DNA from: Durusdinium trenchii
Taxonomy: Eukaryota > Sar > Dinophyceae > Suessiales > Symbiodiniaceae
Assembly (NCBI GenBank): GCA_963970005.1
Contig: CAXAMN010008624.1
Location: forward strand, 196,336-260,335
Reading direction: 5' to 3'
DNA: 64,000 nt
This document shows, one piece after another, positions 47,229-59,042 of the stretch (the stretch's first letter is position 1; every line of letters begins with the position of its first letter). Both the position numbers and the translations under genes were made by a program. The notes beneath the pieces are model-generated. The model saw only the letters and a list, made by a program, of their open reading frames with translations, was not told where the DNA came from and did no database searches.

Positions 47229-50200
47229 ATGTCTTTGCCATTCGGGGCTACCATGTGCCTGGCTTCAAAATCGGGGGTCTGTGAGGGCAGGGACCTCTCG
47301 TTGGGCAATTGGCCAGGACCCGCAAGATTGCTTTCGTGTTTCTGCAAACTTGCGCATTCTATATCCACCGGCACCCAGTCACCGATAGGTCACTTGGACC
47401 CAAAGTCGACCGTTTTGGACGTTCCAAGCCCTAAGGTTCACTCCTTTGGAGAGCTCTCTGGGCGGTTTGATGATCGGCGCCTCGGCGTCCTTGGCCTACC
47501 TCGTGGACGGCCGCATCACTGGCATCAGCGGCACCCTGGAAGTGCTATCATTGTTTGCTCGGTTTGATAGGATCGATTTGCCCCAAGTGTCAAGGCCCAA
47601 ATTCTGGGGTAATGTTCGTTGTTAAGGGTTTTTCATTCATTGAGAAATGTACGAGGTGTTCTTTTGGCTCAAGCCTTTGTTACTTTGTTTGCCTTTTGTT
47701 GTTGGAGCTGGTTCGTTTTGGTGTCAGCCAGTCACAGTTGGCCCAGACAAGCCAGTGGATGCGCCCAACAGTAGTTCCTAAAATGAAGCGGGAAACGGGA
47801 AACCGCAGGTCCTTCTTAGAGCACGACGTTTGCCGTGTCCTTCGTTTGAGCTAAGCTAGCAGCGCAAGCCGGGCCCAGGCATCATGGGTCCATTTCTGCG
47901 GGGTGTCGGCCAGTGCGAACCGATGAAGGAGATTTCCGGGTTTAAGATAAGAGGTGAAAGAGTGGAAAGGATGAGGAGATGTTGTTCGTGACAATTTGCA
48001 ACTAGTAACAAGTGCCTCGCTAGTAGTAACAGGTGCCTTACTAGTAGTAACAAGAAGCTATTTGAAACAATAAGCTAGTAGGAACAGAAGCTTTGTTTCT
48101 CTCGACGTCTCGAGCTCGGTCCAAAAGTGGGCCGTGTTGTCACCGGCAGACGACGACACAGAAACCCCAGTTCCATCCGAATACCACAGTATCCGAGTTT
48201 TGGCCTTTCCACTGCTTCCATTGATTACCACAGTTATCTTGTTGAGGTGTGTTTTCATTTGACCTGTCAAAGTATCGAGGAGTCTCTTGCATGGGGGGAG
48301 CTGGACACTTGAGGGTCAAACCATCCTCCTCAATTGGCCGGGTCCAGCGTCCTCCTTCGGTGAAGGATGGACAGCTTTGGAAACTCTTCTTCTTGACAGG
48401 CCGCTGTTCGCCGCTGGTTTCCCGGTGGGGCCGATCAGAAGAAGCACTCGTGTTGAGCGGATGTTCCATATATGGCCACGAAAACCACGACTCCGGTGAA
48501 ACGAGAACGAATTTGCCGGCCCAAAGGTTTTGGTGAGACAGTGCCATAGTACTATTGGATTTTAGATGAATCACACAGCGATAAGGGGGTGGGAACGTGT
48601 GACCAGGAAAATGGACATTTGAGAGCTAGAATGTGACGCTTTTGTACGCTCTCTATAAGGCCTCTAAGGCTTACTGCTTACTAGGGCCTACTAAAACCAA
48701 CTGAGAACTAGTAGTCCTTGCTGGGGCCTGGCAACGCTCATAAACTCAAACCAGCATTGAGAGCAAGTCAAACTCAGCAATGCTCACTCAGAGCCATTTT
48801 GGTATCAACATCCTTTGTGACAACTACTTATTAAGCCTGGTGAATAGAAGCAAATTTCTTTGCAAGAAACGTTCCATACTCAGACCAGCAACACTCAGCA
48901 AGACTCAGTATCGCTCAGTAAGATTCAATAACACTCAACCCCCTCCCCATTGATTTGGGTCAGTTGGCACTGGGCAAGACTTAGGAACACTCAGCAACAC
49001 TCAGCAGCACTCAGCCAATTCCAAAAGAGTCAAAAAAATGTTTTCCATGGCCCCCCGTTGAGATTCCCGTTGTGACCCAGTGATTGGAGCAGTATTTGCT
49101 GAGTGACTCTTGTCATTCTTTGGTCACAGTACCAGGAGGTAAGGTTTTAGCCAGCGACCACCAGTGCCCAAAATGGATCGAGCTTACTTCGGAGCGAAGC
49201 TGATGTGAAGCGTCAACCACCGAAAAAGAACAGGGAAGCAGCTTATTGTGCGCTCTACCGATCTTCCTTGGGGGAAAGGTAGTGTTTGTTATATACAGCC
49301 CTTTTGTTTAGTTCATACTGCCAAAGTACCAACCTAAAGTCTCGTTCTTGGTGATCTACTAGTAACGTGGAAAATCGACTGAATGGCAGTTGTCAAGAAC
49401 TGGCCCCAAAATTAATTTTGCGAGCGTTACCTTGGAGATGCACATGATGTGTTCAGGGCATCTGGAAGAAGTGTAAGTTTTGTCAGTCATCCTATAGGTT
49501 TGGCATGGCCACCTGCGCCCATCCTTGACAATGATATTAAACAACAACCAGCTTTGCTCACCCCACAGAGGATGTCCAAGCGAATGATGGTGTTTAGCAC
49601 TTCCTACAGAGGTTTGATACGTCACGTGCCGAAGGAAGGCGAACATTCTCATGGCATTCCAGAGGTGTATATAAATGAGATGTAATTTACGAAATTGGTT
49701 AAACAAATGTAGACTGGTGACTGTTATTTTGGGGTGATTGCTGGTGATCAGTGATTGGGGTTGCTAAATCACCGATCAGCCGAGCGATGGGAGGCTTGCT
49801 GCTGGGTGGCCTGGTGAACTTGGCGAATTGGGAGTTCTCCTACCCACCCGCCCCGCCTTTGCATGCTGCTCGCTATTTGCTGGCAGGCGTGGGGGATGTC
49901 AGACCTGAGGTCAGTTAGCTCACTGCATCTCGCTCCTGCAAGGCATCTCTGTGGGCATCGGCACACGCATTGGGAAGGGTTGCACCAGTGGTCATGGCAT
50001 TTGCGGACTGCCACGCTTCTCGTTGAGAAGTTGGTGCCTTGGCAGGGGAGTGAGCGAAGAGGGTGGTGAGTGGAGTAGTGTAGAGATTGGTGATTGTATG
50101 TCTATCCTCCAGCTATAGAGTTCAATACCAAGATGGTGTGTGTGTGTGTGTCACGTCCTGTTCAAGAGGACCTCTGACACCACCAGACATTTTTAATGTA

Positions 50201-53200
50201 CAGAACTGCAGGGGGCCGGAGCCAGGTCGAAGGTCTCCGGCCAACGGAGACACCCCCCTCCTGGGTGTAAACTTACCCTGCATTTTTGAACTGTTTGAAC
50301 TGTTGTCCAAGCTGTTCACCCCCCTTACTTTTCACTAAAGGGCTAATGCACTTTGTTGAAACATTCTGTTCTTGCCGACCCGGCACTTCATACCGTTGAG
50401 CCAAGTCAAGGTTTAATTGCATTCAAGGTCTAATTGCAGTAACGCTGGAACTTCCAAACTGATAGATCTCTTGCGAGCATGGATCGAAGTGTGTGATAAA
50501 ATTGGTTTTGCTGCAGATAAAGCTTTTGAACAAGTTCAGGGCACGGGCTGCACACGCTGGTCTCAAGGATCTCTGTGCCCACCTTCATGGCAGTGGCTGC
50601 TGCCACAGTGGCCATCACTCGACATGCCTTGAAGTCCGACGGCGAGCAGCTCGGTGCAACCCACAAAAACATGTTGTACGGGGAAATCAACAAGAAGGTC
50701 CAGGGGGTGTAGGATTTCTCCGTTCACCTCCCCTGTCGCTTTTCACTATTTGATGTCTAGTTATTTGCTTTCGCTTTGTCCACTTTAAGACTGTAGTGCC
50801 ATCGCCACGTACACCGCAGCAGCCACCACCACTACTACAATTGTTGGTACTGCAAGCACCAGGGCTTTGAATGGTTGCAAGGGAACATTCGTACCGAAAG
50901 ACCTTTGTTCTTTGTTCAATGAAATTTTCTATTTCTAGGTCAGTGGCTGCAAGTGTAAGCTTTTACAGGGTCCAAGGTAGCTTGTGGATAGTTGCGGAAT
51001 CCCACCCTGTTGTTTGCCGGTCAGAAGAGCAATTGAACAAGTGCTTGCACATGCCGCATGCCAGTACCTCCTGTAGACTCAGCGCTTTGACAGCATGTGG
51101 ACCCGAGTGTTTGATGACTTTGCTTCTTGTGGATTGAATTCGCGAGCTACGGAGGTTGAGCGGGTTGAACAAAAGATGTCCAGGATTGTCCCTTAGTGAG
51201 GGTAAAGTGAACGAATCCTTGGCAAAGATTAAGAAAGAACAAACGAGCAGAGGTCAGCAGACGTTGCGCTGGTAGCCCACCATACCTCTACCAGATGTTG
51301 TCCTCGTTTTTGGGGGGTCAGAGACAAAGTCCTACACCAATCAGTCGTCGTACACTCCGTTTGCCTGCGACAGTACATTTCAAATTTGCCTGACAATGCA
51401 CTCTAGCTTGTGCGGTTTCTCATAAATGTGACAACACGCTCTAGCTATAGTACAAGGGATGTCAGTTTTCATTTGGAATATCATGCAGACGATGAAGTTG
51501 GGTGTCACCCTTTTCCTTTGACAAAGCTTCAGGATTTTGCAATAAACGAAACCAATTTGTCCACCTCTCTGACAGGAGGAAGAGCACGCATACAAGGAGT
51601 ATTGCTCAAAGCTAGGAAAGACCGGTTTTCTTTGTGGGTGCTTGGCCTCTTCAACAAATTTAGACAATTCTACGAACCTCAATGATGTGGAAACTCCCTG
51701 TAAAGGGATCACGTTCAAGCTTGCACCCAGGTACAGCCCGCAGATTGCTGAGGTGCAGTGGCCACCCAGGCAGGGTGTTTGAAGTTTGGGCGAAGGCCAA
51801 AGGCGAAGTAGGTTGTTGGCACATGGCTGCTTGAGATGAACACATATGATTCTGCGGAACTGTGCACATGCCCTTCCGACTGGCTTTCACGGCTTTAGGG
51901 CTCTTGACCTTTTGGCTTCAGGTTGGAAAACAGTGTACGCTTCGCTTCGCCTCCTTTTAGGCTGTTTAGCTCACTGCTGTTCACAGGTTCTGATATGGGC
52001 ACTGTATTAGGGACAAAGAAAAGAAGATCTTGGAAGACCAGTTCGCTGCAAAAAGGGTTGTTGTGTAAAAAGCGACGATAGATCACAACGTGTCAAGTTG
52101 TCGAAATAGAAGGATAAAGAATCCTTGGACCCACCGAACTCACCAGACTTGGGTCAGCAACCCTACGATGTTTCTTCAATGGCAGACCTGGTTCGATGAG
52201 CATTCTATGGTAATTAGTCAAGATGACATCATGTGTATGCAAGTGTAAGAGTATATGTGATACAGTTATATATATATATTATATATATATTATATATATA
52301 TCGATCGATGTTTATCATGGTAATTTGCAGTTTGCGCATTGACAAAGGCTTTCCACAGTACCATAAGGTACTGAGAATATCTTGGAGCCGCCTGTGTGAT
52401 CAGGTAGAACATACCATGGGAGCCAAGCAAGGTTCAGTTCACATTTGAAAGAGGGTTCTAGGCAACAACTGGGGGAAAGGACGGCAATAATTCAATTGTT
52501 TTACTATGATCAAGACTCTTTCCACAGCAATCAAAGACTGCATTTCCGAATGTCAGATCCTCGAAGGTGGATCAGAAAGATTAAGTTTGTCCCCTGTGCG
52601 CAACTTCCCCCGTTCCCTTTGCTGAATCGGGTATCCTGCAATGTTCTGTAAGATACACAGATCGCGCAGCGAATGTGTGCAGGTGGGAATATCCTTTGGC
52701 AACGTTCTTGGGCAGCCTGGTCTTGATCGCCCTTTGCGTGCTCGTGCCAGACCGCTACAGAATGTCCGCTGCCCAGAGTTGCAGATTAGTGGGACGGGAA
52801 AAGGCGACAGAAATGAGTGAAGAGAGAGGTTTAACAGATTGTGAATCTTTTTGGCTGTGCACAATGGAGAAGCTGGAGGCCGAATTGAGCCCTTGCTTGG
52901 TCAAACTAAAATGCAGACTGCAAAGCAAAACTTCGTTGGGAGGAGATGTGAGGCGTCTGGCTTCACAGATTCCAAGCCTTTTCTGAAATATATACAGCAA
53001 ATAAATGGCCCTAAGATAGCAGGTGGACTCCTTTTTTGCCCGACCAAAGGAAAGGGAACAAGGCACTCACAAGAATCTGAAGATGCTAAAGTGAATATGC
53101 GTACAAAATGTAGTACTTGCATGTGTCTATGTATGTCTATGTTCCCCACTTCCTGCTGTTAATATAGACATCTTGCCGCACAGATACCTCTCGCCCTTCT

Positions 53201-55751
53201 CCTCTGGCCTCATTTTCGCCTTCGGTTTGGGCGTGTCTGGCATGACCAACCCCAGCAAGGCGCCGTGAGTCGAAGCGTTCGCAACGCTTGGCAAACGAGT
53301 TCTCAAACGAGGGCAGCCTCTCAACGAGTTCTCAAACATGTCAAACTGTGTTCTCGATTCGGCAGGTTTCTTTTGGATGGTTCTGGCGCATTTGGGAGTG
53401 AAGTACTAGTGGAGTCGAGTAGCATTCCTTTCGCTGATTGCCACACTCACAGGGGGTCGTAGATGGCATGTGCGTGACTTGCCTTGTGATCCAGGTGATG
53501 AACTTCTTGGACTTCGGAGGCTACTGGGATCCTTCCTTGGCCTTCGTCATGGGCTGTGGCATTTGCGTGGCTTGGATGAGTGAGGATGGCTGGGTAGCCT
53601 CATGCTGTCATGAACTTCGAAGTCCATACCGGGTACAAAAGTTTGTCTACGGGTCAGTCAACCGTTGCCCGCTTTTGGGTGTCGGTGAGAAGATCAGGAG
53701 ATATGCAACTCAGGCTAGCCCGCACGGTTCGGTTCCCTCGGATTCACGGCTGAGGTCAGTGGTCCTGCGTTCATCCTCGCCGAGCAACTGGGCAAGGCGG
53801 GGCCGCACTCAGCGTTGGCTCATTGAAGCTCAGCGTTGGCTCACGGTTCTCATCATGTCAACACTCTGTCAATACGATGTTTATCTTTGTCCATCTTTGG
53901 GGGGAGGGTGCAACATATCATATCGTTTTGCTTGGATTTATGGAAGGGGTCGGGGTTGGGAATGCTATTGGTCGGAGTGTGTGGTTGCAGAATGACCAGA
54001 TCGGCGAGTTTTGGTTCGGAGGATTTGGTAGCTAAAGTAGAGGGCCGAACATTCGTGCGGTTGCAAAGCAAACAGTAGGTTTACCGGATATGGATAACTA
54101 GGAGATATAAATAGATTGACAGTCCAAGAAGCGGTTCGGAACCCCATGAGGTTTAAATGCTCTGATCTCGTTCTTCACGAGGTCACGAAGCCCTTGATTG
54201 AGGGCTGCAAGTTCGAGAACCCGCCGAAGAAGGGGAACTATGTGCCCCTGGTGATCGGCCTCCTGGTCCTGATGATCTGTGTGGGGGACCGCGTGAGATT
54301 CGCGGATGTATTCGGAGAGCTGGAGACACATTGGACACCTTCCTTGTCGTTTGGTAGTTGTGGTGCAAAACTGTTGCCCCAGCCAGTCAGTTCTTATTGC
54401 AACAATAGTATACAATGGTAGTAAACACAGATTTGCTGTCAACTTCAATCTTCAAGCTTTCCAACGGCTGAGTGGCAAAGGTTTCTGTTCAGGTGGAGCC
54501 AAAGACTCATTCTGTGGATTGCATAGATATAGTGTGCAAACGGAGTTTGGAGTTTCTAATTGAATCGGGTGTGATTGATTTAAGTACATTTCTAGTGTGG
54601 GAAATTCATAGTGATATGCATAGTGTTGGGTTCTATTTCGCTTTCAGAGAGAAAAAGAGTTAAATCAGGGTGAAGAGGACCTCAGCTGAGTCACATCGTT
54701 TGGATGTTAGTTGCCTTCGCCTTGGGTTGCTGTTGGAACTTGTTTGTGTTTTGCTTTTTGCTGTCTTAGCATGTCTTACTTGTATCTTCCTGCTTGTATT
54801 GCTTCTGACAATCACTTCGTTGATTGTTTGTTCCTCAGTGCTTCTTTGCTTCTCCTCCCCTTGCCAGTAGGGATTTTTCTACTAAACCCAAAAATGATAG
54901 ATGCCCAACAGGCCCGACTTTCCCGCAAAAGCCTTCTGGTTGTGCCAAATGTCTTGGACGGACCACAAAGCAACAATCAATCCGCAGTGATACTGGCTAG
55001 GAAGAAAACTCACCGTTCTGCTCCAGCACAAGGAACAAGGGAACCAACATCTAGGGCCTTGGCTCGTGATCGTATGGACCTACCAAGGTGCCAGCTTCTT
55101 CGGGCTGGGCTGGGGTCTTTGCGGCCTTTGCCCAGGCCCAGCGCTGGCCGCACTCATCCCGCAGCTTGGGAGTGCGTTTTCGAATCGGAAGACGGTCAAA
55201 GCCAGAGTCGGTGTGAGTTCTTTGGTGTACGTTGTTGAGCCGTTGACCTTAAAACAATGTTTATTACGCTGAAAAGTTAACTCTACCAATCTTCGAAGCT
55301 CATCCTCGTGGTAACTGGACTCGATTCCCAGATAAGTGCTTGATTTACCTATGTCAACTTAGTAGAATGATTTGTTTTCAGCTTCAGATTATTTGGAGGT
55401 CTATGGTTCTACCAATAGTACCTGAATGTCTCCAACTGCAAAACTTCAGCTTGATTTTATCCGAGAAGCTTTTCCAGCACCATACCTAGGAACGGGAAAC
55501 TTTCTAGTACATAAAAGTTATCCTTTGTATTCTGAAACGCAGTATCAAAGACCGTTGACAAACTGCTTTTGCGGATGAAAAAGAGCTCTCAACACCTGAG
55601 GAAGATTGTGACGGGCGTTTGGCACAGCTGGGAGCCCGACTTCGGCATGGCGGCCGCTGCGCTACTGATCGCCATCACATGGCTGGTCACTGACCGAGTA
55701 GTGGTGCCCCTTGGCAGGAGACGGTGGGGGTATGTGGGGGTGGAGGAGTAA
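47229..55751 (+). CDS. YeeE/YedE-family sulfur (thiosulfate) transporter, tandem copy B
   Basis: Fifteen exons: 47229-47254, 47436-47530, 47879-47928, 48366-48399, 49794-49886, 49943-50033, 50568-50648, 51731-51769, 52683-52760, 53184-53259, 53495-53566, 53755-53796, 54182-54257, 55088-55160, 55601-55751. They total 1077 nt, 358 residues, ATG to TAA. Every intron position and phase equals that of copy A; thirteen exons have the same length. Exon 5 is one codon shorter and exon 15 four codons longer. All family motifs are kept ([48 protein letters not shown]). The C-terminus differs: VVVPLGRRRWGYVGVEE against [13 protein letters not shown] in A. Donors are 9 GC, 3 GT, 1 GA and 1 unresolved. 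Both genes look intact; nothing suggests a pseudogene. Confidence 0.88.
47998..48090. repeat. CTAGTAG array, inverted, in intron 3 of copy B
   Basis: Reverse-complement orientation of the array seen at 42305-42395: units such as CTAGTAGTAACAAG and GTGCCTCGCTAGTAG. It ends with AAACAATAAGCTAGTAGGAA, matching the inverse of the 23366-23450 copy. Confidence 0.75.
48730..49015. repeat. Scattered ACTCAGCAA decamer repeats in intron 4 of copy B
   Basis: About a dozen ACTCAGCAA/GACTCAGTA/ACACTCAGC words at roughly 10-bp spacing in clusters at 48755-48790, 48880-48940 and 48985-49015. Confidence 0.6.
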
Positions 55752-58700
55752 GGTGAGTAAGGGCAAAAGGGGGCTGGAGAGGAAAGCAACAAGGTTTAGC
55801 ATTTTGGTTTATTTAACTTTTGTGAAGGGCTATAGTCTATAGTCTATAGTTTGTGAAGAGATCATGATGATGAGTTTGCAGCAACAAGCAGTGACCATCT
55901 CTCAAATGCCTTTCCCTCAAGTCTCAACGACTCTTGGACATGTTTTTGCTCATAAACGCCTGCACCCAGTGTACCAGATGAAATTCTCCTAAATCTAGGT
56001 CTTGTGGTGAATTTGAAGGAGATGGGAAGAATGGATGTTTAATGATATGTGTGTTGAAAAATATGTGGAATGGACAATGTAGTAAAATTCCGGCAGGCAA
56101 CAGGTCCCCTCAAGTCAGTTCAGTTTCTGACAGAGTTAGAATAAAAACAGACCGCCGAGTGATTGAGTTGCCCACCTCGACTGATGTTGCAGTGGCGCAG
56201 AATGAAGGGTACTGAACAAGCTGCATTCAGGAATTTGAGTCATCGAACAAGTGCAACAGAGTGTAGCGGTGCAGCGTGTGTCGGCCAACCCTTTGGTTTG
56301 TCCCTTTTGGGATGCGTCTTTGGGTGCTACACCACCACAAAACTACTACTGAAAGCACGACTATATGACCTGTTGCTGGAGGGATTTTGCTTGTCCTCCA
56401 AGAATGGATGAGGATTTTTGAATGGATGAGGGGTTTAGAATTTAGGGTTTAGGGTTTGCTGCTCTCAAATTTCCGTTTGCTCCTTGGAGACAAAAGATTG
56501 GGAAATGCACCGTTTCTTTGAGAAGCCAAATTTGCCTTTGGTGTGTTCGTTTGGGCTTCGACAATTGAAGGGAATGGTGGGATGTTTTGGAGGTCTTGCT
56601 TTGTTCCGGGTCCCAGCTGCCTCCAAGCAATCTTAGATGCAAACAGATCGCGCCAACTTCTATGACTACGATTTTTACGAAAGGTCCCCTGATGAGGTAT
56701 GTAGAATCGAGAACACCTCCACCCAGCGAGAAGGAGTAAAGGTGGCCCGGCCAAGGTGCCAAGGGCAGTAGCCATTGGCGCATGTAACTGCCAATGCAAT
56801 TTACCATCCTCAAAATATACAGAAGATACTGTAGATCAGCTGGTAAGGGATTGCCAGGTTGCCGATGAAAAGCCCTACCACTTGGGGATTCTTGCAATTT
56901 CATGTCAGATTGGATGGAATTTGAAAACGGACCTTTGGTGCCGGTTGTCACTATCTGAGGAAGCATTCACAGCAATAAACCACTATATAGTTACAATGCA
57001 TTCATTCTAAGCCGCGCAGACCTCGCCAAAAGGGAAGTTGTGAAATGGGGCAGGTTTCAGGGGTCTCAGCACCGTTCCCCAAAGCTCCTCTCACCACGTG
57101 GGTGAGTTTGTTATGAGCGGAGGAGCAGCTCAGAAGCACAGGATATGGTTGGCTGCATCCAAGGCCCGTAGGTGTGGACTTCTTGCTTCAAGAGAAAACA
57201 TATGTGCTGGTCGCAAGCACTTTTACCTGCCTGTGGGAAGGACCTGGAACCCTTGTTACTTCAGCATCATAAAACTCATTTAGATATGGCAGTAAATGCT
57301 GATCCCTCAGGTGTCCAATTGGTCAGTTTTGGGGTGAACCAGGTTGAGCGGATTTGGAGGAGCTCGAACAAATAATGGATCCAGTAATGGGTTCTTGGGC
57401 TCGCACACCTGGTGGGGTGCTCCGACACAGCCTGACAGCCTCAGTCTCCTTTTTCCTCCAATAGAGAGCTTTTTCGTTCGCACGTTCCGAGGTACCTGAC
57501 TACTGTGACTCAGAAGCAGGGCGAGGCCTCTGCGGAGACTGAGAAGCAGATTTCAGGGACCGTCCCTTGGCCTCGGTTTCCTGTCCATCCAAAGAACCCC
57601 TGCCAAGAACTGGTGACGCACGAATGGTTCAGCAGGTAGTCGAACAGGCATGCTGAAACTTACCATGTTGTCGTATGTTTGCGCATGTGTCCCAAGTCTC
57701 TTTGTTGACTACATACTTCTTCGGGCATCGCCCAGGAAACAAACATGTCAGAGGGCTTTGTGGGGCTCAGTATTTTGTCGCTTCGAGTCCTTCTGGGAAG
57801 CGAAGAGAAGCGAGAATGAGTGAAATGGCCTGCCAAACGAAGTGGAATGGGCCCTGTCAGGTCTAGGATGGCGGCTTTCATCCACCCGAGAGCTGACGAA
57901 AGCTGACAGCCGTGGGGGGGGGGCGCTCTGACAATGATAGGCTTCCCAGTTTTCCTCTTTGCAGAAGCCTTCGGTCGTCCTAAGTGGGCATCATCGAAGC
58001 GTCGTAGAGATCACTCAGGTCTTCAGAGTAAGGAGCTCCAAACTCCCGACTAAGATCACTCAGGTCGAATTGGAAAGAAGTTGCTGTGTTTTCTTTAGGC
58101 AGTTTGGGGTCCCTTACAGACACGTATGATATACAAAGCAAATGTTTAGCTTGCTCTTGCCATTGTGCGAGTAGCAAGACGTCCCTTGACCTGTGCGCGG
58201 CCCGCAAGATGCGTGCTCCGCCGTTGGACGGTTCCGGAGGATGCCCTTGCAGGGCCTTTCCGGATCGTCCGCCAGGTTGGGCATTTTGACGTCCCCCCTT
58301 CCGACCCGTTCGGCAAAGCGTGGAGCAAAAAGTGATCCGAAGATGAGGAGGATATGATGCGCTTCCAGTTCTAAATATAAATATACAAATATATTTTTTT
58401 AATAATCATATAGCGGCTAGCTGTCATGTGTACGCAAATGGGCAAGCTTAGATCAGTGGGTTTGTTGGAGCCATGAGGCTGGTTGGTCGCACTTTGGGAT
58501 TTGCAGTTGGTCCATGTTGTTTCTCATTTGATGTTTGCCACATACACGTGCTTTGGATGTGTTTTTTTACACCACCATGTACAGTGAATTTGTCAGGCCC
58601 ACGGCAGAACAGAAGAGTCATTGGGAATCATTCCTGATTTCCCTGCCCATGCTCATCGAAGAAAGATCTTCCAAAATCTAGCGGCGAGTAAGCAAGGTGC

Positions 58701-58812
58701 AACCTGCCAACTGATTGAAATCCGCATTAAGGGCCAGAACTGACCAAAACCAGAGAACCCTGTAAATTAGGAACAAAGGTCGCATTCTTGATGCCGTGAC
58801 TTGCACTTGCGC
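55752..58812. other. About 3 kb without a supported gene
   Basis: A minus-strand frame of 174 codons (56442-56966) has no recognisable pattern. The telomere-like run at 56441-56457 lies here. Short + pieces (for example near 57040-57110) did not give convincing exons. Confidence 0.3.
56431..56457. repeat. Interstitial telomere-like TTTAGGG repeat
   Basis: GGGTTTAGAATTTAGGGTTTAGGGTTTG: two perfect TTTAGGG units plus a partial and an imperfect one. TTTAGGG is the plant-type telomere repeat, also reported in dinoflagellates. Confidence 0.55.
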
Positions 58813-59042
58813 CTGCCATTGCGGAAAGGTTAGGCCCACAAAAGCCAGAGAGCAGCTGTTTGCAGCTCCTGGCGAAACAACACTTTGTTCCACTGCAACC
58901 TGTAGGTCTTGGCCCTTGACGACCAGCTGACCATTGTGTGCTGAGGATAGCTCAAAAAGGTCGCGAGACTCGCACCCTTCACAGACCTCCTTGAGGTTTT
59001 GAGGAGTTTGGGGAAGTTGAGGCTGGCAAAAGGTAAAGTTAC
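58813..59042 (-). CDS. Single well-formed exon of an unknown minus-strand gene
   Basis: On the minus strand the exon follows CTCTGCAG and ends CAATGGCAG before a GC donor. It encodes about 76 residues: FCQPQLPQTPQNLKEVCEGC, then ESRDLFELSSAHNGQLVVKG, then a segment ending ALAFVGLTF-like hydrophobic residues and PQWQ. Both splice sites fit local usage and the frame is open throughout. No family recognised and no neighbouring exon assigned. It is the clearest cellular-type coding sequence on the minus strand here. Confidence 0.45.

Noticed and set aside
56442..56966. 174-codon minus ORF
   Set aside because: No recognisable motif, no splice-site support, and its end overlaps the telomere-like repeat.
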